Of a stretch of DNA of 34,160 nucleotides, positions 26,001 through 32,441 are shown one piece after another. The position numbers were made by a program, and so were the translations under genes. The DNA is taken from NCBI GenBank assembly GCA_030424665.1, contig JAUHWN010000026.1, positions 1 through 34,160 of the forward strand, in the 5' to 3' direction. The notes below the pieces were generated by a model, which worked only from the letters and a program-made list of their open reading frames with translations, did not search any database and was not told the DNA's origin. Source of the DNA: Bdellovibrionia bacterium (lineage in GTDB: Bacteria; Bdellovibrionota; Bdellovibrionia; Bdellovibrionales; JAGQZY01). Position 1 is the stretch's first letter. The number at the start of each line of letters is the position of its first letter.

Positions 26001-27239
26001 ATGTCAAAATTTTTTAAAAGAGCATTGATATCGAGTATCGGCGGATTTTTCGTGTTGTGGTTGATAATTGCTATCTCGACTTACCTCGTTTGTCGTTTTT
26101 ACTACTATCCAGAAATTGAGAAGTCCCATCAGTATGTCGACATGTACTTGGAAAGCTTTGTCGATGACTTAGAATACCTAGAAAAGAGCCCTCATTTTCA
26201 GTTCCTCTCAAAGCGCGAAAGAAATCTGGAAGAGTTTTACTTAAATAGAATGGGAGTCTTGACCTCCAATACGGGGATGGGGCCAGGGGTACCAGATGAG
26301 TATGAATCCTTAAAAGAAAAATTTCTTGGCACGTTCAATAAGCCTGAAAACTGGGGAGAGATTCTTAAAGATAAAGAGTTTTCGCGAATCGATCTTGATT
26401 GGGTCAAAGAGGTTTTGGATTACGACCATTGGAATAACCTTACCTACAATAAGGCGACGTTCTTAGGGATTCAGGCCTATTCGAAAAAGAATAACTTAAA
26501 AAGGCTTGAGTATTGGTCTCGTCTGCCGATTCCTAATTTTAAAGAAATGCAGTTTGTGTCGACTCTTTACGCCTTCAAGCAAATCGCGAAATCAAATACA
26601 GAGAATGCCTTTAAACTCGTCGACCATCTTAGTTTTGTGTACTTCAATTCTTCCAGCTTAGTGGGCCAGATGATGGTTGTAAGTAATATGAATCTAAGAA
26701 ATTCTTTAATAGATCACTTTGAATTAAACACTGTAGAAAAAATTCCGGAGGAGTTTATCAAAAGATTAAAGCGGTCCAGTTACTCCTGGCCCGCGGTATT
26801 TCGACGATTTTCTTCTGAGCCCTTTCCGCAAAATATTGTTCGTCATATTAAACCGGGCACAAATGCCTGCGGTGGTGTTTTTGAATTTATTACGGGTGAT
26901 TTGTTCTATAGCGATCTCTTAGGTGGGCAGTTCCCCTTGGAGTTTAATTTGAGGGAATCCATGGATCTAGAAATTCAACGTAAAAAAGAGTGGTTCAAAA
27001 TCTGTGACCTAGAAGCTTTCGATTCGTGGTTGAGTTATAGTCCACCGGGAAGTATGCCGTGGTTCAGTCGAGACTTTTCTCAAGTGCCTTTGGGTCAAAA
27101 TCTAAAGGAAGCCCCTTTAAGTTTTAATAAAGGAAAGCTTCCTTATATCAGAGCAGTTACAGGAATGATTTTGTACACAATATCAGCCCCTAATTTTATG
27201 AAACTCTATAGCGAGCACCATAAAGACGTTGAAGATTAA
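26001..27239 (+). CDS. Membrane-anchored protein of unknown function
   Basis: 412 residues. A basic start (SKFFKRALISS) and one hydrophobic helix (about 13-33, GGFFVLWLIIAISTYLVCRF) form an uncleaved anchor; the rest, mostly alpha-helical by composition, would face the periplasm. It is rich in aromatic residues (Phe, Tyr, Trp) and contains only three cysteines, including NACGGVFEF and KICDLEAF. TAGGGAT upstream of the ATG is the ribosome site. It is translated eight bases after the O-methyltransferase stop. Its stop overlaps that of the convergent secreted protein gene by two bases. I recognise no domain. Confidence 0.85.
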   Translation: MSKFFKRALISSIGGFFVLWLIIAISTYLVCRFYYYPEIEKSHQYVDMYLESFVDDLEYLEKSPHFQFLSKRERNLEEFYLNRMGVLTSNTGMGPGVPDEYESLKEKFLGTFNKPENWGEILKDKEFSRIDLDWVKEVLDYDHWNNLTYNKATFLGIQAYSKKNNLKRLEYWSRLPIPNFKEMQFVSTLYAFKQIAKSNTENAFKLVDHLSFVYFNSSSLVGQMMVVSNMNLRNSLIDHFELNTVEKIPEEFIKRLKRSSYSWPAVFRRFSSEPFPQNIVRHIKPGTNACGGVFEFITGDLFYSDLLGGQFPLEFNLRESMDLEIQRKKEWFKICDLEAFDSWLSYSPPGSMPWFSRDFSQVPLGQNLKEAPLSFNKGKLPYIRAVTGMILYTISAPNFMKLYSEHHKDVED

Positions 27240-28057
27240 ATATCATCGAGTGTAAAACTAGGGAGGGCGATAATCGTTCCGCCATTTCCGTTCGCTGCTG
27301 CTGATCCACCGGTGATTCCAGATAGCTCAAAAATTCGAGATGCTTGTACAGCATTTTCTAGGTTGGGACCCTCAGGTAGAAATCCCGCCATATCACCAAA
27401 GTCAATGGCGTTGGGATCGCAAGATCTCGGTAGAAGCTTAGTCATTTCTCCTTTGGACATTATAACTTCGTCCATTGCAGCATTGTTTCCTGTATAAAAA
27501 TTATTATTAGTTTCAACATCAATTCTTAGTCGATTGCTAATACATGGATCTATGATTCGAGAAACAGAAATATTAGCTCCATTGTATACAACAGTTCTAG
27601 TAATTTTAATGGTACTAATGCCCGATATCCAAATCCCATCAATTGGATCATCGCTATTCATTGCTTCTTCAAGACGTCTTTCGTCTTCTTGAGTGCGATT
27701 GATATTTGGGCTGTAGGCTTCCATCTCAACATTGAATTGACTGGCTTGCATGCGGTTCGATGATTGGAGTATTTCATCGCTAAACTCTCTTTGCAGTTCT
27801 AGGTATTCTCTATAGACTTGTTGCTCTCGAAGATCAGTTTCACAGCCTCGGGATTGTAAATCCTGAAGTCTATTAATAAAATCTGGCGACATGGTTCCTA
27901 AAAAGAGATTCTCTTGTTCTGCTAGTGTCGCCTCAATATTATCATAGGCAGAATCGAGATTGGCTCTCGCTGTAGAGCAAACAGCTTCGTTATTGGCTAA
28001 TCCAATTTGTGTTAAACATAGTGTGATCACTAAAAAACTTATTCCTCTAATCATCAT
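27236..28057 (-). CDS. Secreted coiled-coil protein of unknown function
   Basis: 273 residues. The signal peptide is MMIRGISFLVITLCLTQIGLA with cleavage before NNEAVC. A helical segment (about 28-130) rich in Glu, Gln and Arg looks like a coiled coil, with paired cysteines at about 27 and 72. The C-terminal half has a beta-like region with ITRTVVYNGANISVSRI and two more cysteines (DPCISN, RSCDPN), and ends in a Gly/Ala/Asn-rich tail. AAAGGA precedes tandem ATG codons, either of which could start translation. No known family recognised. Monocistronic, facing a 480-base intergenic stretch. Confidence 0.85.
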   Translation of the reverse strand: MMIRGISFLVITLCLTQIGLANNEAVCSTARANLDSAYDNIEATLAEQENLFLGTMSPDFINRLQDLQSRGCETDLREQQVYREYLELQREFSDEILQSSNRMQASQFNVEMEAYSPNINRTQEDERRLEEAMNSDDPIDGIWISGISTIKITRTVVYNGANISVSRIIDPCISNRLRIDVETNNNFYTGNNAAMDEVIMSKGEMTKLLPRSCDPNAIDFGDMAGFLPEGPNLENAVQASRIFELSGITGGSAAANGNGGTIIALPSFTLDDI

Positions 28058-28539
28058 TGGATTCCTTTCACTCAGACCCTTGCCCTTTACTAGTGCAAAC
28101 TTGTGCCCGGAAAATTATCGGTCAAAACCGTGAATTCAAAGAGAGTGCTTGTAGAGCGGTTTATATTGAGACGTTTTTTAAATGCCCTCTTATCAATGTG
28201 CCTAGGGCGAAAAACCGTATTCAGTCATCCATAAAATAGACGTTTCAAATTGAGTCAAAACTCAGTTATTTACCTTCAAATTTTGAATTCAATGGGTCCT
28301 ATAGAAAATTCATGGTGTTGCGAGCTTTGTCACTTCTAATTTTGTCTAGCTGAATGTGAATTTTGGCGAAGTGCGCAGATCTTCTTTTTACATTTCGTTT
28401 ATGTTTCCGTTGGCATTTCAGTACCCATTATCGTCACGGCACATTTTGTCAAAGTAAGAAAGTAATAGGCCGTTTTTTGCACTTCAAAAAATTTCGAGAA
28501 ATTTCTAGAAAGGTTGCAGGTTGATTCAGGGGGTACATT
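28058..28539. other. Intergenic region between divergent exported-protein genes
   Basis: No convincing gene. A 60-codon open frame at 28057-28239 lacks a ribosome site and has no coding character. It must hold the promoters of the coiled-coil protein (minus) and the lytic transglycosylase (plus), but I see no good -35/-10 pair. The tandem TTC-N2-GAA element lies near its right end. No tRNA-like or riboswitch-like structure was recognised. Confidence 0.6.
28491..28510. promoter_or_regulatory. Tandem operator-like repeat upstream of the lytic transglycosylase
   Basis: ATTTCGAGAA (28491-28500) followed directly by ATTTCTAGAA (28501-28510): two ten-base units differing at one position. Each contains a TTC-N2-GAA dyad, so the dyads lie one helical turn apart, 30-50 bases before the ATG. 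Confidence 0.4.
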
Positions 28540-29406
28540 ATGAAATTCAAAACTTATTTCTTAAGCCTGTTCGTATTCGTCTCTTTCGTCTATATGACTG
28601 AGGCGGCGCAAGCAAAGTACACGGGCAGACTTGTAAAAGGCACTTGGAGAAAGTCTTGGGATAATCAGCTCAAGCATTTAATTCATGATGTCTACAGATC
28701 AGATTTTGTTGATCACCACGAGAGCCAAATCGATGAACTTTGTCCTGGCTATAAGAGTAGCAATGCAAAAAGAGAAGTCTTTTGGCATCAGCTTTTTGTC
28801 TCTTTAGCATGGAAAGAAAGTCTTCATGGCCCGCGGAATTGGGTCAACTTTAATGGTGGAAAGAATATTGGTCTTTATCAGATTAACCCGGTTCTTCGCG
28901 GTGCCTACGGTTGTGGTAGAGTCGATCTATACGATGCCATTAATAATATAAACTGTGGTGTTAAGATGGCAAAACGCCTTATCGATAAGTACGGAAGTTT
29001 TCTTCAGGGAAGAAAGAGTGGTATGGCGGCCTATTGGCAACCACTTCGAGCCACCTCCAACTACAATCGCAGAAATCGATCTCGCATATTATCAGAAGTC
29101 ACTAACGCCTGTAAGTCAGGTAGAGTTTCCTATATCAGTACGAACTCTACTCTCGTGTGGATGTTCGAAGATATGCTCAAAGGTCGAACAGTTAACACTA
29201 TTCACGACTTACCAGAAGAAGATCTACAAAAGGTCTTGTGGGATCACCCAAATGCTCTTGATGGCGGGGACCCTGGTGACGAGCCTATAAAGGTTTATCA
29301 AGAAGGTGAGCTGAATAATAATGTTAAGCCCGATTTTAGGCCTCACTACATCGATGAAGATGAGCAAGTCATGATCGACGAAGCAAGAGGTCCGATCGAT
29401 ATCTAA
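28540..29406 (+). CDS. Secreted lytic transglycosylase (SLT domain)
   Basis: 288 residues. A signal peptide (FKTYFLSLFVFVSFVYM, cleavage near AAQA at about 25) sends it to the periplasm. The SLT-type lysozyme-like domain has the catalytic Glu93 in AWKESLHGP and the GLYQIN motif at 111-116, then NCGVKMAKRLIDKYG and AAYWQPLR. It should cleave peptidoglycan between MurNAc and GlcNAc, forming the 1,6-anhydro end. Cysteines (ELCPG, YGCGR, INCGV, NACKSG) may form disulfides. The C-terminal 70 residues are acidic and of unknown role. A G5 run (AGGGGGT) precedes the ATG. Followed by a terminator. Confidence 0.88.
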   Translation: MKFKTYFLSLFVFVSFVYMTEAAQAKYTGRLVKGTWRKSWDNQLKHLIHDVYRSDFVDHHESQIDELCPGYKSSNAKREVFWHQLFVSLAWKESLHGPRNWVNFNGGKNIGLYQINPVLRGAYGCGRVDLYDAINNINCGVKMAKRLIDKYGSFLQGRKSGMAAYWQPLRATSNYNRRNRSRILSEVTNACKSGRVSYISTNSTLVWMFEDMLKGRTVNTIHDLPEEDLQKVLWDHPNALDGGDPGDEPIKVYQEGELNNNVKPDFRPHYIDEDEQVMIDEARGPIDI

Positions 29407-29432
29407 TTTTTGAGTTTTGATATATTGTAAAA

Positions 29433-29460
29433 GGTGGGATTAAGGTCCCGCCTTTTTTTT
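29433..29460 (+). terminator. Rho-independent terminator after the lytic transglycosylase
   Basis: GGTGGGA (29433-29439) pairs with TCCCGCC (29446-29452) including one G-T wobble; loop TTAAGG, then T8. Nearly identical to the terminator at 30180-30206. Confidence 0.92.
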
Positions 29461-29634
29461 GCTCACTCTAGCGCAAAGAATTGCATCTTCCTGATGTCGA
29501 CTAGGTAACTAATCTAGCAAAAAATTTCTTTTTTTTTAACTTATTAAAGAGTTTGCGCAGTGCTCGCAATAATTCATTTTTAGACTGATTCGTTCAATGG
29601 TACAAGCCGACCAATTAATCAACTGGGAGCTCGA

Positions 29635-30150
29635 ATGATGTCTAAAATTATGTCTGCTATACTATTTAATTTCCTTATCCTCATTTCGGTAAATGCATAT
29701 TCAAACCAATCTGAAATTTGTGTCAAAGCTGTGGTTTCAGATATAAATCATCAGGTCAGAGCTTACCTGAGTTGTGATCTTTCTCAAAATTTAACTTTCG
29801 AAGATCATCGAGGTTATTGGTCTTGCAGAGCTGAAACACAGTCTGGAAAAAAGACTTTTGAGGTTTTTACCCGACCGGAGAATTTTGGGTATGATTTTCA
29901 AAAACAGCACGCTTATGTGGACTATCCTCTGACGTCTCGAACATCTCTTGGGAAATCAATCTTTCGGGCTCTTGGAGTTCCTAATACCCATCAGGGAGAC
30001 TTGTTTAAACTCTTTATTGGAACTAATCGCCCTTATTATGAGAAGATAAATCTCTTTTTTTCTCCTCATGAAATTCAGAATATCGAATTTAATAATGAAA
30101 TTTTGATCATGACACTGGCAGCGCCATTTTTTGGGCGATGCGAATTTTAG
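29635..30150 (+). CDS. Small secreted protein of unknown function
   Basis: 171 residues with a signal peptide (KIMSAILFNFLILISVNAYS) and cleavage near residue 24. The mature part has four cysteines (EICVKA, LSCDLS, WSCRAE and GRCEF at the end), so two disulfides are likely. GGGAG is seven bases upstream of the ATG. No domain recognised; composition suggests a small mixed beta protein. Transcribed alone, between two related terminators. Confidence 0.8.
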   Translation: MMSKIMSAILFNFLILISVNAYSNQSEICVKAVVSDINHQVRAYLSCDLSQNLTFEDHRGYWSCRAETQSGKKTFEVFTRPENFGYDFQKQHAYVDYPLTSRTSLGKSIFRALGVPNTHQGDLFKLFIGTNRPYYEKINLFFSPHEIQNIEFNNEILIMTLAAPFFGRCEF

Positions 30151-30179
30151 AATCTTTTAGTTTCATAAAATTGCGAGAA

Positions 30180-30206
30180 GGTGGGATTAAGGGCCCACCT
30201 TTTTTT
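30180..30206 (+). terminator. Rho-independent terminator after the small secreted protein
   Basis: GGTGGG (30180-30185) pairs with CCCACC (30194-30199), then T7. It differs from the terminator at 29433-29460 at two of 22 positions; one difference turns a wobble pair into a T-A pair. Confidence 0.88.
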
Positions 30207-31047
30207 ATGGGTTCTGCGGAGTCGGACTGGAGTTCGGAGTTTGAGGTTGATTGACGATCCGACCACCTGACCCGGGGAACTCTTCGTGCATATAACACTC
30301 CATCATTTCGATCGTGAGAATCGTTTCGACGGGAGGAGGTGTTTGACTGGGGGCCCCTTGCACACCTTGGCCGACGATGGAGTAGAGTTTGCCATTATTT
30401 GGATCTTGCCTTACAGCCATGTGATAGTTGGCTTCTGAGTCTGCTCCCGCTTTAGGTGCATAGTTGATGATGGTGAGTCCATTGGTTTGATTAGTAATTC
30501 TTTTTTGGAACTCATAGTTGTTGGTTTGCGCGGCATTTAATAGCCGTCCGCTGGTTGAATCATAAATCCCAAGCTTGATATTAGCAAAGAATTGGCCGTT
30601 GTCCCGTCTAATTTGCACGTCAGCGACTTCTCTATTGCCGGTATTGTCGTCTATCCGATCTCCTCGGCAGAGAATTTCTGAAGCGCTAAAGTCGGCGCGA
30701 TCAAAAAGGAGCTCTTCATACAGGGCCACCTCTTTGTTGTGATCGGCAATGATGGATTCACTAATGGGTCTGGGTGTAATGTCTAAGCAATTTTCTCGAG
30801 TGAGGTGAGGCACCCCACCGATTATTGTAACTGTAGATACTGGCTCCATAATGCTGGTAAAGCAATTATTGAGTGTATCAAAGCTATTGTATTGGACACC
30901 GCTGTAACCTTCTCCGTTACTGAGTTGATTATTATTATCAACGGAACTCGAAGTTTTTGTTCCTTCAAGTTCTTCGCAGTTGGTATAGCCGAAAAGTAGT
31001 ATCCCGCTTAGGAGTATTAGACTGATTAAGTTAATTTTAGTTTTCAT
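30205..31047 (-). CDS. Lipoprotein of unknown function
   Basis: 280 residues from the ATG at 31047 (AAAGG eight bases upstream; a GTG two codons earlier is too close to it). The signal LISLILLSGILLFGYTNC ends in a nonstandard lipobox, Y-T-N-Cys24, a form I associate with Bdellovibrio-like lipoproteins (from memory, not checked). A low-complexity linker (Ser/Asn/Asp) follows. The folded part has cysteines in LNNCFTS, RENCLDI, EILCRGD and ECYMHEEF; the tail is Pro/Ser/Asn-rich (NSSPTPQNP). No domain recognised. Its upstream region shares a two-box element with the unit starting at 32252. Confidence 0.82.
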   Translation of the reverse strand: MKTKINLISLILLSGILLFGYTNCEELEGTKTSSSVDNNNQLSNGEGYSGVQYNSFDTLNNCFTSIMEPVSTVTIIGGVPHLTRENCLDITPRPISESIIADHNKEVALYEELLFDRADFSASEILCRGDRIDDNTGNREVADVQIRRDNGQFFANIKLGIYDSTSGRLLNAAQTNNYEFQKRITNQTNGLTIINYAPKAGADSEANYHMAVRQDPNNGKLYSIVGQGVQGAPSQTPPPVETILTIEMMECYMHEEFPGSGGRIVNQPQTPNSSPTPQNP

Positions 31048-31076
31048 CCCCACAACCTTTATTTAATTATTAATTG

Positions 31077-31136
31077 CCTTATGTATCTAGTTTAAAGTTT
31101 ATCAGGCCATATCTTGTCTTATAAAAATGGTTAGAA
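31077..31136 (-). promoter_or_regulatory. Two-box upstream element, copy A
   Basis: Minus-strand TTCTAACCATTTTTATAAG (31136-31118), 27 bases, then CTAGATACATAAGG (31090-31077), upstream of the lipoprotein gene starting at 31047. Matches copy B at 32289-32348 in both boxes and in spacing. The rest of 31048-31321 holds only this and the hairpin at 31248-31281. Confidence 0.5.
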
Positions 31137-31247
31137 AGCTAAGTCTTCTCATTTTGAAGCGTCGAACGGGCCTTGTGTTAGATTTGAGAATTACTGAGAG
31201 TTTTGGGCTAATTGCAATTCTCAATAGGAGATTTCAAGTTGAAAATT

Positions 31248-31281
31248 GGATGCCTGAGTTTAAGGGGGAACTCAGGCATCC
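31248..31281 (-). terminator. Strong hairpin, probable terminator of the lipoprotein gene at 31322
   Basis: GGATGCCTGAGTT (31248-31260) and AACTCAGGCATCC (31269-31281) form a perfect 13-pair stem with an eight-base loop, 40 bases after the stop of the minus-strand lipoprotein gene. On the minus strand it is followed by AATTTTC, a short T-run. Confidence 0.75.
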
Positions 31282-31321
31282 GTGGATTAAGTGGTTTACA
31301 TACTATGGTTCGATTTACCTT

Positions 31322-31870
31322 CTATTCGCAGATATCTGCGTATCTTTGTTCTTCTTTTTCTTGAATCTCTGCCGGTAATTTCCCGCTATCGAGAATCTTC
31401 TTAAGTATTTCGCACTTAGTGGGAAAATTCTCGGGCTCAGGAAATTCACCGTTTTCTTGCATTCCTTTGATCCGTTCAATGGCTTGGCGAATTCGATCGG
31501 CCACTTCTTTAGCAAACTCTTCATCGGTTTCTAGCTTTTCGATTCGCGCTTCAATGTCGGCGATGAGTTTGTCTTTATCGATCTCAACACCTTCGGGAGC
31601 TGGAACTTCATCGAGTTCCGTTAATCGCTCAAGGAGTGCTTTTAACCTTCCAATGTGATTGGCGATGAGTTCTTCGTCACTGAGATTTTCGAGATCTTCG
31701 AGTTTAAACATCTGGCTTGCGTCGACACTAAAGTCACCTTGTCCGATTTGGTCCTGAGCACTTACTGTCTGGCCGGGAAGAGCGCTTTTGTTGAGTTCAA
31801 ATTTAGAGCCGCAAGCAGAAAGTAAAGTTAGCACACTAAGTAGTAGTATATTTTTAAATAGTTTTTTCAT
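31322..31870 (-). CDS. Small helical lipoprotein of unknown function
   Basis: 182 residues. The lipoprotein signal MKKLFKNILLLSVLTLLSAC has a good lipobox (LSA-Cys20). After a short flexible part, residues about 60-150 are Glu/Leu/Lys-rich and strongly helical (ANHIGRLKALLERLTELDEV, IADIEARIEKLETDEEFAKE), likely a coiled coil. Two cysteines near the end (TKCEIL, ADICE) may pair. AGGAGA five bases before the ATG. It begins 13 bases after the preceding small secreted protein gene, so both are cotranscribed. No known family recognised. Confidence 0.85.
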   Translation of the reverse strand: MKKLFKNILLLSVLTLLSACGSKFELNKSALPGQTVSAQDQIGQGDFSVDASQMFKLEDLENLSDEELIANHIGRLKALLERLTELDEVPAPEGVEIDKDKLIADIEARIEKLETDEEFAKEVADRIRQAIERIKGMQENGEFPEPENFPTKCEILKKILDSGKLPAEIQEKEEQRYADICE

Positions 31871-31883
31871 TGTGCTCTCCTAG

Positions 31884-32252
31884 TTATCGAATGTGAGTGC
31901 CGAGGTGAATAAAGTTATTGTTTTTATCGATAGCAAAAATCGCATTGTATTTGGAGTCACCCCAGTTTCCTGCAGCTGTCGAATAATTAACGCCGTTGTG
32001 AAAGTAGGTGTAGACTCCCACTTTATTGGTGTAACCACAGTAGGCGTGATATTCGTAGGCTCGGGCTATACAGCGCTTTGGACTAACTTTAGCGAGTCCA
32101 TCGCCATCATTAAATGTAGTGCGCAGCGGAAGAGGACTTCCTTTGCACGGTACAGGTTTGTCGATATAGACTTGGCAAGTCGCCTGTGCCTCAATAGCAC
32201 CCATGGTAATTAGTAGTGCAATTGTCCCCATTAGATTAAAAAAGTTTTTCAT
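31884..32252 (-). CDS. Small secreted protein of unknown function
   Basis: 122 residues with a signal peptide (FFNLMGTIALLITMGAIEAQA, cleavage before TCQVYI). The mature protein of about 98 residues has four cysteines (TCQV, PVPCKG, KRCIA, YCGYT) and is rich in Tyr, Asn and Gly. GGGAGGA sits five bases before the ATG. First gene of a two-gene unit with the helical lipoprotein. No domain recognised. Confidence 0.82.
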   Translation of the reverse strand: MKNFFNLMGTIALLITMGAIEAQATCQVYIDKPVPCKGSPLPLRTTFNDGDGLAKVSPKRCIARAYEYHAYCGYTNKVGVYTYFHNGVNYSTAAGNWGDSKYNAIFAIDKNNNFIHLGTHIR

Positions 32253-32288
32253 TTCATTCCTCCCGGGTTTTTAAAATCCCAATGATTC

Positions 32289-32348
32289 CCTTGTTGAATC
32301 TAGATTAAGAAATATCGAGAAATGCTAGGCTTATAAAAATGGATAGAA
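32289..32348 (-). promoter_or_regulatory. Two-box upstream element, copy B
   Basis: Minus-strand TTCTATCCATTTTTATAAG (32348-32330), 26 bases, then CTAGATTCAACAAGG (32303-32289), about 37-96 bases before the ATG at 32252. Box 1 differs from copy A at one of 19 positions. Confidence 0.5.
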
Positions 32349-32384
32349 CGGCAAGGACCTGAATTCTCAGAGGAAAATAGAAAT

Positions 32385-32411
32385 AAAAAACCCACCGCCA
32401 GGGTGGGTTTT
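32385..32411 (-). terminator. Rho-independent terminator after the pyruvate dehydrogenase E1 gene
   Basis: AAAACCCACC (32387-32396) and GGTGGGTTTT (32402-32411) form a ten-pair stem with a five-base loop. On the minus strand it ends in a T-run (TTTTTTATTT). Confidence 0.9.
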
Positions 32412-32441
32412 CAAATTTTTAAATTATAAAATAGGAGGGAT

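Noticed and set aside
28057-28239. Plus-strand 60-codon open frame in the intergenic region
   Set aside because: No ribosome site, starts inside the opposite gene's first codon, and the composition does not look like a protein.
28311-28358. Short ATG frame encoding MVLRALSLLILSS then TGA, resembling a lipoprotein signal with Cys replaced by stop
   Set aside because: Only 13 codons, no ribosome site, and no open frame follows in any register, so it is not a supportable pseudogene.
28058-28539. Possible flagellar-type (sigma28) promoter, from a CCGATAA hexamer-like match on the minus strand
   Set aside because: No TAAA element at the expected distance.
31127-31378. Plus-strand 83-codon open frame
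   Set aside because: It crosses the 13-pair terminator hairpin and runs antisense into the lipoprotein gene; no ribosome site.
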